Virus record (IMG/VR): IMGVR_UViG_3300008452_000999
Coordinates: 1-32,395 of that record
Length of the DNA: 32,395 bases
Strand: one strand, 5' to 3'
Source of the DNA: a virus
Of the stretch, positions 16,421-24,259 are shown piece after piece (the first letter of the stretch is position 1; every line of letters starts with the position of its first letter). Under the pieces are notes generated by a model, which did not search any database, was not told the origin of the DNA, and saw only the letters and a list, made by a program, of their open reading frames with translations. The position numbers were made by a program, and so were the translations under genes.

Positions 16421-16963
16421 ATGCCTTGTGCAATTACAACTGGATACACTATTGACTGCCGTGAGTCGGTAGGCGGTGTGGAGACCATTTGGGTTATCGA
16501 GAACAGCAACCTTTACGACGCTTCCGGTAACTCAACCGTTACAAGTGCTTCCGGCACTGTATCTGCTTTGAATAAAGTAAGCGGTAAGAAGTTCTACAAG
16601 ATTCAAGTGCCACGTGGTACTGCTTCGACTTCTAACGCTATCACTTCAAGCGTAGAGAACGGCACTATCTTCTACACGCATCAAGTTATGTTTCCGGTCA
16701 ATAGCCGTTCAGCTACTGTAAGAAACTTGGTTAACACGTTGGCTAAAAATCGCTGCACGTTTGTAACTAAGGAAATGGATGGCACTTACCGGATGTTCGG
16801 TGTAGAGTTTGGTCTGACCTTAACTACAACAGAGAGCGGTAGTGGTACTGCCAGTGGAGACCGTAACGGCTATATGATGACCTTTACATCTGACGAGCGT
16901 GAGGACTTCTTAGTAGTTCCTGCTAACATTGCGGCTACTTTGGAGAACAACGGTACTGCCTAA
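16421..16963 (+). CDS. Major tail tube protein
   Basis: A 180-residue protein starting MPCAITTGYTIDCRESVGGV. GKKFYKIQVPRGTASTSNAI (about residues 52-71) and NGTIFYTHQVMFPVNSRSAT (about 79-98) follow, and the C-terminal part includes DRNGYMMTFTSDEREDF. This sequence type is the usual tail tube protein of Bacteroidota siphophages: beta-rich, with an internal threonine/serine-rich loop. It is isolated between two terminators (16350 and 16989), which suits an abundant structural protein with its own mRNA dosage. The neighbouring portal and head-tail genes fit a virion role. Confidence 0.8.
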   Translation: MPCAITTGYTIDCRESVGGVETIWVIENSNLYDASGNSTVTSASGTVSALNKVSGKKFYKIQVPRGTASTSNAITSSVENGTIFYTHQVMFPVNSRSATVRNLVNTLAKNRCTFVTKEMDGTYRMFGVEFGLTLTTTESGSGTASGDRNGYMMTFTSDEREDFLVVPANIAATLENNGTA

Positions 16964-16988
16964 CTTTTTCAATGGTTAATAAATAAAG

Positions 16989-17015
16989 CCCTGCCCGGTA
17001 AGGGTGGGGTTTTTT
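16989..17015 (+). terminator. Intrinsic terminator after tail tube gene
   Basis: CCCTGCCC (16989-16996) pairs with GGGTGGGG (17002-17009), with two G-T wobbles, around a GGTAA loop, followed by TTTTTT (17010-17015). It ends 3 bases before the ATG of the next gene, so downstream genes depend on readthrough or on an unrecognised start site. Confidence 0.8.
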
Positions 17016-17018
17016 ACT

Positions 17019-17378
17019 ATGATACATTTAAACAAAAATAGTGCGAGTCAATACGCTTACGTAAACTTGGGAGAGTTTGCTCAAGACCTTACTTGGTTGT
17101 ATTGGAAATGTATAAATAGATTGACTGGTATTGAGTTTACTTTTTACACTGCTTTACCTTTAACTACCAATCGTTATTCTAAGGTACTTGTTGACACTAT
17201 TGATTTAAGTGATTACGACGCAGGATTATACAGTTATGAATTTTGGGCACAAAATGACGATACCACAATTCCTACTGGTGAGTCAGATGCCAAGGGTTTT
17301 TTGTATCTTCACGGTACTGCTTTCAGTCCTGACAAATACGACGAGCAGGATAATACTTTCAAAACATATCAAGGATGA
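17019..17378 (+). CDS. Small structural protein before portal
   Basis: A 119-residue protein using ATG 17019. A GTG at 17004 is in frame but lies inside the terminator stem, so it is unlikely. It starts MIHLNKNSASQYAYVNLGEF and alternates strands with aromatic residues (LYWKCINRLTGIEFTFYTAL). The IDLSDYDAGLYSYEFWAQND segment resembles small beta-sandwich phage proteins found near portal genes in Bacteroidota phages. A structural or head-tail adaptor role is inferred. It overlaps the portal start by ATGA (17375-17378). Confidence 0.7.
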   Translation: MIHLNKNSASQYAYVNLGEFAQDLTWLYWKCINRLTGIEFTFYTALPLTTNRYSKVLVDTIDLSDYDAGLYSYEFWAQNDDTTIPTGESDAKGFLYLHGTAFSPDKYDEQDNTFKTYQG

Positions 17379-19372
17379 GCGAATATAAACTTATAGAAAT
17401 AAAGTTCGACCAAGCACAGATGCCTAAATTCGAGGAGAAGAAAGGCAAGGGTTGGATTGAGTTCGGCAAGGATAACGACTACCCTGAGTATTTGCTCGGC
17501 TTGTATAACGAAAGTCCTAAGCACGGCACGCTTGTTAAAAGTAAAGCGAACTATGTCTATGGTAAAGGGTTTGAGGATGCAGGCAAGGCGAATAGTAAAG
17601 GTGATACTTGGAATGACGTATTAAAGCGGTGCGTAAAAGATGACGAGTTATATCGTGGCTTTTACCTGCAAGTTATTTACAATCGTATCGGTCAGGTTAG
17701 CGAGATTTACCATATAGAATTTCATAAGGTAAGGGTTTCAAAAGATATGAAACTTTTTTACGTTAAGAATGACTGGAAAGATGCAAGAGAGAAACCGAGA
17801 GAATATAAGGCGTTCAATCCGGCAGAGCCATACGGAGCACAAATTTTCTACTACAAAGAATACAATCCGAGTTCTTATTACTATCCAGTACCAAGCTATA
17901 TTCAAGGTCTGAATATGATTGAGGCCGATATTCAGGTGTCAAGGCATATCTTAGGCAATGCGAAGCAAGGTTGGGTTGGTAGTAAGTTGGTGCAATTAAA
18001 TAACGGTAACCCTCCCGACGAGCAAAAAGAGGAGGTAGAGAGAGGTATCTTAAAGAAGTTTACCGGTAGCGAGGGCAGACGTACTGTTATTATGTTTAAC
18101 CCATCAAGGGATAACAACGCAGAGATAACGGACTTGGGTACGTCGATGCTGACAAAAGAGGACTTCACCAATGTCAATAACCTTATCCAACAAGAGATTT
18201 TTGTCGCACATCAAATTATCAGTCCAATTCTTTTCGGTGTAAAAACTGAGGGACAGTTAGGCGGTCGTAGTGAGATTAGGGATGCTTACGAGATTTTCAA
18301 CAATGTCTACGTATCAGAAAGACAAGGCGAGTTTAATGCAATCTTTACCAAGTTCAGGAATATGAAAGGTGAGCAAGGCGAGTTTAAGATTCAGCCGGTA
18401 GAGCCGTTGAAGTTTGAATTTACAGAGGGCATAATGGCTCAGAATTTGACAAAAGACGAGATTCGTGAGTTAATGGGTAGAGAGCCGTTAAACGGACAAG
18501 CTACGGCTGATGGCTCAGTAGACGTTAATGCAGTTATAGAAAATAAGGAGAAGCTGCAAAACGATGCTATTAAGAATCTGAGCGGTCGGCAGTATCAGAA
18601 CATAATGAGAATAGTCAGAAACTACGGCAACGGCAAGCTAACGAAAGAGCAGGCAGCTTTGATGCTTCGTAATGGCTTTGGTTTAAGTGATTCCGATGTT
18701 AACGCTTTCTTAGGTATTGATGACAATCCTTTAACCGACGATGAGATACAAAAGTTCAGTGAGGATAAAGACGAGCGGTTAATTCAAGAGTTTGCCAATA
18801 CTGGTGATAACAGAGATGACTATGTTATTTTAAGGACACGCAAGGCGAGAGATTTCTACGCAGAGCAGATTGAGTTAACAAGATTAGAGGGTGAGGTCGC
18901 TAAGTTGATTAGTGAACAAAAATTTATCACTCCCGATGTTATTGCCAAAACATTAGGCGAAAGCATTGACGTTATTAACGAGATAATCGAGGAGTTAAAA
19001 GATAAAGGTATTATCAAAGAGAAAGTAACCAAGATCGGGCCGGATAAGCAGATCGAGAGAAGTTTGTTAAAGCCGTTAAGTGAAACAAACATATACGGCA
19101 AAAAGTTAGCTACATTGATGATTCGTTACTCGTATGAGTGGAAGCCGGGGTTTAGCGACGCTGACCTTTCTACATCAAGACCTTTCTGCCGTAAGATGAT
19201 TGAACTTAGTAAGACGAGAGTATGGAGCAGGGCACAAATAGAAGCTATCTCTGAGCGGTTAGGATACTCGGTTTGGGATCGCAAAGGCGGTTGGTATACT
19301 GAGCCGGATGGTACACGCAGTCCTGAATGTCGGCATCAATGGGTTTCACAAATAGTTAAAAAGAAAGATTAA
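17375..19372 (+). CDS. Portal protein with winged-helix and gpF-like C-terminal extension
   Basis: A 665-residue protein. The N-terminal half is a portal of the type found in Bacteroidota phages: KKGKGWIEFGKDNDYPEYLL (about residues 22-41), LVKSKANYVYGKGF (about 52-65), then FVAHQIISPILFGVKTEGQL (about 276-295). It continues beyond a normal portal. Residues about 490-570 are helical with a winged-helix-like segment (FITPDVIAKTLGESIDVINE). Residues 584-665 have TSRPFCRKMIE (600-610), GGWYTEPDG (55-63 of that segment) and CRHQW (652-656), a pattern of the Mu gpF/SPP1 gp7-type head morphogenesis domain. It forms the dodecameric DNA gate; the C-terminal part may replace a separate minor head protein. 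Confidence 0.85.
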   Translation: MSEYKLIEIKFDQAQMPKFEEKKGKGWIEFGKDNDYPEYLLGLYNESPKHGTLVKSKANYVYGKGFEDAGKANSKGDTWNDVLKRCVKDDELYRGFYLQVIYNRIGQVSEIYHIEFHKVRVSKDMKLFYVKNDWKDAREKPREYKAFNPAEPYGAQIFYYKEYNPSSYYYPVPSYIQGLNMIEADIQVSRHILGNAKQGWVGSKLVQLNNGNPPDEQKEEVERGILKKFTGSEGRRTVIMFNPSRDNNAEITDLGTSMLTKEDFTNVNNLIQQEIFVAHQIISPILFGVKTEGQLGGRSEIRDAYEIFNNVYVSERQGEFNAIFTKFRNMKGEQGEFKIQPVEPLKFEFTEGIMAQNLTKDEIRELMGREPLNGQATADGSVDVNAVIENKEKLQNDAIKNLSGRQYQNIMRIVRNYGNGKLTKEQAALMLRNGFGLSDSDVNAFLGIDDNPLTDDEIQKFSEDKDERLIQEFANTGDNRDDYVILRTRKARDFYAEQIELTRLEGEVAKLISEQKFITPDVIAKTLGESIDVINEIIEELKDKGIIKEKVTKIGPDKQIERSLLKPLSETNIYGKKLATLMIRYSYEWKPGFSDADLSTSRPFCRKMIELSKTRVWSRAQIEAISERLGYSVWDRKGGWYTEPDGTRSPECRHQWVSQIVKKKD

Positions 19373-20163
19373 TGAGTAAGAATATACTTTTTATTACTGA
19401 GCAAACCTTTAAGGATAGGACTGGTGCGAGCAATGCCATTGATGGGAAACAGTTATTCCCGATGATTAAAGTGGCTCAGGATATGTACATAATGCCGGTG
19501 CTTGGCTCAACGCTTTACAACAGATTACAAACGGCTATTGATATTGACAATCTAACTGTTAACGAGAAAGAGTTAATAGACGATTATTTAACAGACGCTT
19601 TGATATGGTATACTATGTCTATGTTACCAATGGTTATGGGTTACCAGTTATTCAGTAAAGGGTTTCTACAAAAAACAGCAGAGGAGAGTAATACTCCGAG
19701 TCGGTCAGATTTAGAGCTTTTGGAGTCCAAGTACAAGTCAATGGCTGAGTATTACAATACTCGGATGATCAGATACCTCCAAGAGAACTACGCTAACTTT
19801 TACGAGTACATAAATACTGGTAGCGGTTGGGATGTCGTTTTACCGGAAGACAAAGCGTATACTTGTCCTATTTACTTGGGGGATGCCATTGCTCCTAAAA
19901 ACCCGAGATATGTTAACAGTGCGAGTGGGTATAAGAATCCAAAAATCGAATACTACACGGCCACTGCCGGACTTAGTACGTTTACTATTGCGGCTATTCA
20001 AAATAAGGTTGTACTGTCTGTAACAAGGTCAGGATTGACTAAGGTCGTAACTACAACGGCTACGGCTGACACTAACAAAATACAAATAGTAGGAACTACC
20101 GTAACCTTGCCCACTGGTGATGTTACCGAAGCAGGCGAATTATTTACATTTTTATATGTCTAA
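19372..20163 (+). CDS. Head-tail connector protein (DUF6712-like)
   Basis: A 263-residue protein beginning MSKNILFITEQTFKDRTGAS, then LFPMIKVAQDMYIMPVLGST (about residues 28-47) and helices that include SDLELLESKYKSMAEYYNTR (about 111-130). This resembles a DUF6712-type protein seen next to Bacteroidota phage portals and thought to sit at the head-tail interface. The C-terminal 75 residues are a separate, threonine-rich beta segment of unknown role. Its ATG overlaps the portal stop (TAATG). Confidence 0.7.
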   Translation: MSKNILFITEQTFKDRTGASNAIDGKQLFPMIKVAQDMYIMPVLGSTLYNRLQTAIDIDNLTVNEKELIDDYLTDALIWYTMSMLPMVMGYQLFSKGFLQKTAEESNTPSRSDLELLESKYKSMAEYYNTRMIRYLQENYANFYEYINTGSGWDVVLPEDKAYTCPIYLGDAIAPKNPRYVNSASGYKNPKIEYYTATAGLSTFTIAAIQNKVVLSVTRSGLTKVVTTTATADTNKIQIVGTTVTLPTGDVTEAGELFTFLYV

Positions 20164-20210
20164 AGGATACAAAAAAATCTACATCGACAAGGTAAAAGAA
20201 AAATTTAATA

Positions 20211-20645
20211 ATGACTTACAAAGAAGTAGTGGAGGACATAACGGCAAAGTTGGAAGCACACCCAATGATAAAGACCGTAATGTTCAACAGTCCGTTAGAG
20301 TGGTTAAATAAAGACACGCAACCTGAATATCCAGTAGCGTGCTTTACTATTAATACCGGCTTTTTTGCTACGAATAGATCATTGACTTACACTATTAACT
20401 TTTGGTTTTTAGATAAAAGCGGAGCAGAGGGTGAGTTTGAAACGGAGGTAGTTAACGATATGCACTTGATAGCAAACGACGTGGTTAGTTGGTTGCGTAG
20501 AGGTGATTCAAAGTATATCATTGAAAATCAGTTAACGTGGAATGCTTTAAGCGAGAAATTCGAGGACTATATTTCAGGGGTTACGTTTAATTGTAACGCT
20601 CAGTTGATTAGTAACTATGGTGCTTGTGATTATCCGGTAACATAA
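20211..20645 (+). CDS. Putative tail terminator/head-tail completion protein
   Basis: A 144-residue protein of alpha/beta type. An opening helix (VVEDITAKLEAHPMI) is followed by a strand pair PVACFTINTGFFATNRSLTY and TINFWFLDKSG, and a long helix containing VNDMHLIANDVVSWLRR (about residues 80-96). The order of a helix, FxFWFLDK strands and an IAxDV helix is typical of the small tail terminator and completion proteins of Bacteroidota phages. It would cap the tail tube or join it to the head. It starts 47 bases after the connector gene. That gap can be read in another frame as part of an overlapping short frame, which I do not accept as a gene. Confidence 0.65.
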   Translation: MTYKEVVEDITAKLEAHPMIKTVMFNSPLEWLNKDTQPEYPVACFTINTGFFATNRSLTYTINFWFLDKSGAEGEFETEVVNDMHLIANDVVSWLRRGDSKYIIENQLTWNALSEKFEDYISGVTFNCNAQLISNYGACDYPVT

Positions 20646-20654
20646 AATAATAAA

Positions 20655-22604
20655 ATGAAAAAACTGTTATTCTTTTTGTTGGTGTTTATTAGTGTGTCTG
20701 TTAAAGGTCAGGTGTATCAGCTTATGACGCAGTACGGCTATGAAGCTAAGCGTATGAACTTTGACTCTACATTACAGATTCCTACCGTGTGCGGAGTACC
20801 TACATTAAAGAGCGTAGTGCTTCCTACCAAGAAAGCTGCTATTGCTTTTGACAGCTGCAACAATAGATTTTACACGTACAATCCTAAGACGCAAACTTGG
20901 TCGCAAGTGAGCGGTGGTAGCAGTACAGATACAACGAGTTTAAGTAATAGAATAAATCAAAAGGTAGATAGTTTAACAAAGTCCAATGACACGGTTTACT
21001 ATTGGAAAAGCGGAACTAAATACTTTGCGTTTAAGGATTCTGACGTTACTCCTACTTTGCAACAAGTAACGGATGCCGGAGCGACTACAACCAACACGAT
21101 AGAGATAAATGCTTTATCAAGTTTGCTTAAATTGGGTTATTGGAATTTAACTGGTAGTGGTATTTATTATCCTATCAAAGAGGTAGACGTTAATGGTGGT
21201 GAGTTTTATGTTAAAACAATAGATGGAGATGGCGGTGTATATCCTGAGTTAAAGATAGCCACTGATGGAAGTACAAATACTTACGCTAAGTTAGATGCTG
21301 CTTCGCTTGAGTTAAAAGGTACAACCGGTGAAGCTGCGGTACAATTAAGAAAACAAAACCAAGCAACTACTGCGGTTACAGATACTTTATACTTTCCCGA
21401 TAATGATGGTGCTTTGGATACTATTGCTACAATGCGTTATGCAAGGGGTATGAAGATTGACACTACCGGAGCGTTTTTAATTTCCGTATCTCAACCAAAT
21501 GATAGCACGTTAACCTTTCAAAAAGGAGCAACGGCAACGAGTTACACAATACGTACAGCGGTTGCAGTTTCAGCAACGAGGTTAGTAACTGCGGTCTTTA
21601 ACAATTCAGGCAGCACAATACCAAAGGGAAGTGTTATTTATATCAACGGCAGACATTCAAGCAACTTGCCTACTATCGCACTGGCTCAAGCAAATAATGA
21701 AGAGAACAGTTACACTACCTACGCACTGGTAGAGAATGACATACTTGACCAGTCAAGCGGTGTAGTAATACAAGCCGGAACTATTACTAACTTAAACCTG
21801 CCTACTTCGAGTTATACCGATGGGCAAGTTTTATATCTTAGTCCTACGGTTGCCGGAGGTTATACAACGACTAAGCCGCTTGCACCAAGCCACATAGTTA
21901 AGATAGGAACGGTAACACGGGCACACCCCACCTTCGGAACGATACAACTAAAAATAGAAAACGCATGGCAGCTTGACGAGTTAAGCGACGTATCAATTCC
22001 GGTAGTCCCTGCTGATTCTGTTTTATTGCAATTCAGTCGGGTAGATTCTTTATGGCACGATGTCAGTGTAACTGCTGCAATAGGAAACAACTATATCAAA
22101 CCAGCAGATACTTCTGTTTTTCAGCGTAAAAATATAGCTGCATATTCTTTCAAGGCGAATGCTACAAACGCTGCTGCTAACGTAACAGACCAAGCGTATT
22201 ACAATCCCGGTGTTCAAACGTATTCAGGTACTATAACTTGGACTGGTACAACTGCTCCAAGTGGTACAACCAATCACTCGTACAACTGGCAGCGAATTGG
22301 TAATATGGTTACACTTAATATCATTTTGAACTACGGTACTGCCGGAAGTGCTTTAACTGCTGTATCAATGGCTTTGCCTGCCGACTGCCCTGCTCCAAAA
22401 GAAGCAAGTGGATTGGGTGCGGCAAGTGATATACTTTACTTTGCTACTGGTCAGATGACTACTGCTACAAATGCGAGTAACTCAAACTTAAACAGAGCCG
22501 GACTTAGAGTTAACGCTGCCGATACTGGAAACGAGATTTTCGTGTCTACGAGTTCAGGTGCTTACCGCTTTGTAAACATTACCGTTCAATACTTTGTAAA
22601 TTAA
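20655..22604 (+). CDS. Tail fibre protein with N-terminal signal peptide
   Basis: A 649-residue protein. Residues 1-18 form a classical signal peptide (MKKLLFFLLVFISVSVKG), with cleavage expected before Gln19. Next comes a module (YGYEAKRMNFDSTLQIPTVC and then KKAAIAFDSCNNRFYTYNPK) that recurs at the start of fibre-like proteins in Bacteroidota phages. Repeated beta segments rich in Thr/Ser/Asn fill about 100-520. The C-terminal ~110 residues (YNWQRIGNMVTLNIILNYGT onward) look like a receptor-binding head with a W-x-R-x-G-N-x-V strand, as in many host-recognition domains. It is followed by a small 60-residue protein and lysis genes. The secretion signal is unusual for a protein assembled in the cytoplasm. 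Confidence 0.8.
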   Translation: MKKLLFFLLVFISVSVKGQVYQLMTQYGYEAKRMNFDSTLQIPTVCGVPTLKSVVLPTKKAAIAFDSCNNRFYTYNPKTQTWSQVSGGSSTDTTSLSNRINQKVDSLTKSNDTVYYWKSGTKYFAFKDSDVTPTLQQVTDAGATTTNTIEINALSSLLKLGYWNLTGSGIYYPIKEVDVNGGEFYVKTIDGDGGVYPELKIATDGSTNTYAKLDAASLELKGTTGEAAVQLRKQNQATTAVTDTLYFPDNDGALDTIATMRYARGMKIDTTGAFLISVSQPNDSTLTFQKGATATSYTIRTAVAVSATRLVTAVFNNSGSTIPKGSVIYINGRHSSNLPTIALAQANNEENSYTTYALVENDILDQSSGVVIQAGTITNLNLPTSSYTDGQVLYLSPTVAGGYTTTKPLAPSHIVKIGTVTRAHPTFGTIQLKIENAWQLDELSDVSIPVVPADSVLLQFSRVDSLWHDVSVTAAIGNNYIKPADTSVFQRKNIAAYSFKANATNAAANVTDQAYYNPGVQTYSGTITWTGTTAPSGTTNHSYNWQRIGNMVTLNIILNYGTAGSALTAVSMALPADCPAPKEASGLGAASDILYFATGQMTTATNASNSNLNRAGLRVNAADTGNEIFVSTSSGAYRFVNITVQYFVN

Positions 22605-22609
22605 AAATT

Positions 22610-22792
22610 ATGGAACACATAAGACAAAAGCTAAGCATTGAAGGAAGAGCAACGGAGGTTTACACCGTAGTAATTACTGAGGGTTGGACACTTCCATTAA
22701 CCGAGCATCCTTCAATACAAGACCATCCTGAGATTTTTGAAATATCAACTGACGAAATACCCGAAAACCACCAATACTTAAATTACGTCTAA
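22610..22792 (+). CDS. Small protein downstream of tail fibre
   Basis: A 60-residue protein, 5 bases after the fibre stop, ending with ENHQYLNYV. The segment HPSIQDHPEIFEISTDEIPE is an almost fixed motif of short proteins that follow fibre genes in Bacteroidota phages; they could be a fibre assembly chaperone or a small attachment subunit, which is inference. It overlaps the next start (TAATG at 22790-22794). Confidence 0.65.
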   Translation: MEHIRQKLSIEGRATEVYTVVITEGWTLPLTEHPSIQDHPEIFEISTDEIPENHQYLNYV

Positions 22793-23004
22793 TGGAAACA
22801 GCCGTACTCACTAACTACTTAATAGGTATCTTAATTACCTTGTTGACCTACTTCGCAAAACGTATAGTTGACAAAATGGACTGCATTGAAAAAAAAATGC
22901 AGGACATACTTATTAAGGATATGGAAAAAAAGAAAGACATTGAAGCACTACGCTTGGAGGTTGACAACCACGAAGAGAGAATCCAAAAACTTGAAAGAAT
23001 ATGA
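22792..23004 (+). CDS. Membrane-anchored coiled-coil protein (holin or antiholin-like)
   Basis: A 70-residue protein: one hydrophobic helix (about residues 3-20, TAVLTNYLIGILITLLTYFA), then a basic turn and a coiled coil (KKMQDILIKDMEKKKDIEAL and a second heptad stretch) to the end. An N-terminal transmembrane helix with a charged coiled-coil tail resembles XhlA-type hemolysin/holin partners. It is translated together with the two-helix holin candidate (ATGA at 23001-23004) and lies before the spanin and endolysin. Its role in lysis is inferred. Confidence 0.6.
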   Translation: METAVLTNYLIGILITLLTYFAKRIVDKMDCIEKKMQDILIKDMEKKKDIEALRLEVDNHEERIQKLERI

Positions 23005-23231
23005 ATACTAAGATTGGTAGTTTATCGGCTTACGATTTTCTGAAGGGTTTGTTAGTTAGTATGCTCACTACGACTATTACAATGATCTACACTTGTCTTG
23101 AAGCAGGGAGTATAAAGTTTGACTGGCATACTATCGGGGTGGCTTCGCTATGTTCGGGTGTGGGGTATATTATCAAGCAGCTTTTGACAGACGAGAACGG
23201 TCAGATAATAGGACAAAAAAAGCCAGTATAG
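23001..23231 (+). CDS. Putative holin (two transmembrane helices)
   Basis: A 76-residue protein with two hydrophobic segments: FLKGLLVSMLTTTITMIYTC (about residues 13-32) and HTIGVASLCSGVGYIIKQLL (about 43-62), and a short hydrophilic end GQIIGQKKPV. The start motif GSLSAYDFLKG and the spacing of segments match a Bacteroidota phage holin-like family. It is adjacent to the spanin and GH24 endolysin. The stop codon (23229-23231) lies inside a hairpin that acts as a terminator on the opposite strand. Confidence 0.7.
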   Translation: MNTKIGSLSAYDFLKGLLVSMLTTTITMIYTCLEAGSIKFDWHTIGVASLCSGVGYIIKQLLTDENGQIIGQKKPV

Positions 23232-23243
23232 AAATACCGGCTT
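23215..23243 (-). terminator. Leftward-facing intrinsic terminator at 3' end of holin gene
   Basis: On the minus strand AAGCCGGTAT, loop TTCT, then ATACTGGCTT and a T run (bases 23243 to 23215) make a 10-bp stem with one G-T wobble and a poly-T tail. The same hairpin on the plus strand has an A-C mismatch and is followed by GTAAA, so it is a poor rightward terminator. No leftward gene is present, so its job is unclear. A TATATTTG (-7 like) element lies on the minus strand at 23278-23271 without a clear -33 element. Confidence 0.6.
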
Positions 23244-23285
23244 GTAAAACTTAACTCTCTTATCGCAGTACAAATATACTTTTTT

Positions 23286-23810
23286 ATGCGATATCTTTTA
23301 CTATTAATTTTATTGAGTGGCTGTTACACTCAAAAGAAAGCCGAGAAACAGCTTACTAAGGCACAACTGAATTATCCTCTCAGCGTGGCAAAGAAAACGT
23401 CTGAGTGGTATCCTTGCGTAGAGGAAACAAAGATTGACACGGTCAAGGTAACAGAGTGGAGGTTAAAAGTCGATTCCGTTACTAAGTTACTCAGGGTTAG
23501 GGATACGGTAGTTATGAAAACCGTTTACACGTGCGATGACTTGCCGACGTTACAGAGCCAACTGCAAGCACAAAAAAACATAATAATAAAACTGCAACAA
23601 TTAATCGATGAGAAGCCACCGGTCGTGGTAACTACCAAGCTGATTAAAGATAGTGCAGGCATAACGCTATTACGTGCCCAAATTAACGACTTAACGGACA
23701 AGTCAGGTGAATACCAAGACAAGTATCAAAGGTCGCTCAAATGGCTTATATTTCTTTTCATAGCGTTTTCTGTTTCTTTATTACTACACTTTTTAACTAA
23801 TAAAAAATGA
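23286..23810 (+). CDS. Probable unimolecular spanin (lipoprotein plus C-terminal membrane anchor)
   Basis: A 174-residue protein. Residues 1-13 form a lipoprotein signal ending LLSGC, so C13 would be acylated and the N-terminus held in the outer membrane. A periplasmic segment follows, with EWYPC and a DSVTKLLRVRDTV strand region, then a coiled coil (about residues 83-110, LPTLQSQLQAQKNIIIKLQQ) and a helical part. A C-terminal transmembrane helix (about 150-170, LKWLIFLFIAFSVSLLLHFL) would anchor it in the inner membrane, leaving a short positive tail. A single protein spanning both membranes is the u-spanin design; it would fuse the membranes in the last step of lysis. It lies between holin and endolysin. 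Confidence 0.75.
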   Translation: MRYLLLLILLSGCYTQKKAEKQLTKAQLNYPLSVAKKTSEWYPCVEETKIDTVKVTEWRLKVDSVTKLLRVRDTVVMKTVYTCDDLPTLQSQLQAQKNIIIKLQQLIDEKPPVVVTTKLIKDSAGITLLRAQINDLTDKSGEYQDKYQRSLKWLIFLFIAFSVSLLLHFLTNKK

Positions 23811-24259
23811 AGCCAGGTAAAAAATGTATCGAATTAATTAAACATTTTGAGGGTTTCTTTCCAAAGAGTTACCGGTGCCCGGCAAATGTATGGACAATCG
23901 GTTGGGGAACGATTCGTTACAAGAACGGCAAAAGAGTACTTGCAGGGGAAACAATAACAAGGGAGGAAGCAGAGGAAGAGTTAATGTTTGAGGTAGAGCA
24001 TAAGTCAAAATTCATAAAGGCCGTAGTTAATCAAAACCAGTTTGACGCTTTAGTTTCTTTTGCCTATAACGTAGGGCAGGGAGCGTTAGAGAAAAGTACC
24101 TTGTATCGTAAAGTAAGGGCAAACCCTAACGATCCGACTATTAGAGATGAGTTTATGAAGTGGAATAAGGCGAGGGTTAACGGTGTGCTTACTCCGTTGA
24201 AAGGTTTGACACGTAGGAGGAAAGCAGAAGCTGACTTGTACTTTAGCAAAGACGTATGA
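23807..24259 (+). CDS. Endolysin, GH24 lysozyme (muramidase)
   Basis: A 150-residue protein. The triad spacing is E15 (KHFEGF), eight residues, C24 (YRCP), five residues, T30 (ANVWTIGWGT). This is the Glu-8-Asp/Cys-5-Thr pattern of GH24 phage lysozymes, here with Cys in place of the usual Asp; the Cys variant occurs in other phage endolysins. The family continues with VVNQNQFDALVSFAYNVGQG (about residues 67-86), a helical motif typical of GH24, and GVLTPLKGLTRRRKAEADLY near the end. It cleaves the peptidoglycan glycan backbone. It has no signal peptide, so it depends on the holin for release. It is coupled to the spanin and the next gene by ATGA. Confidence 0.93.
   Translation: MKPGKKCIELIKHFEGFFPKSYRCPANVWTIGWGTIRYKNGKRVLAGETITREEAEEELMFEVEHKSKFIKAVVNQNQFDALVSFAYNVGQGALEKSTLYRKVRANPNDPTIRDEFMKWNKARVNGVLTPLKGLTRRRKAEADLYFSKDV

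Noticed and set aside
19482-19491. TATGTACATA palindrome in the connector gene as another operator
   Set aside because: Inside a conserved coding segment with no nearby start; likely chance occurrence of an octamer half-site pair.
20117-20311. Short plus-strand frame bridging the connector and terminator genes (or from ATG 20156)
   Set aside because: It overlaps both coupled genes and its second half is a shifted reading of the terminator gene; only the 47-base gap could be its own.
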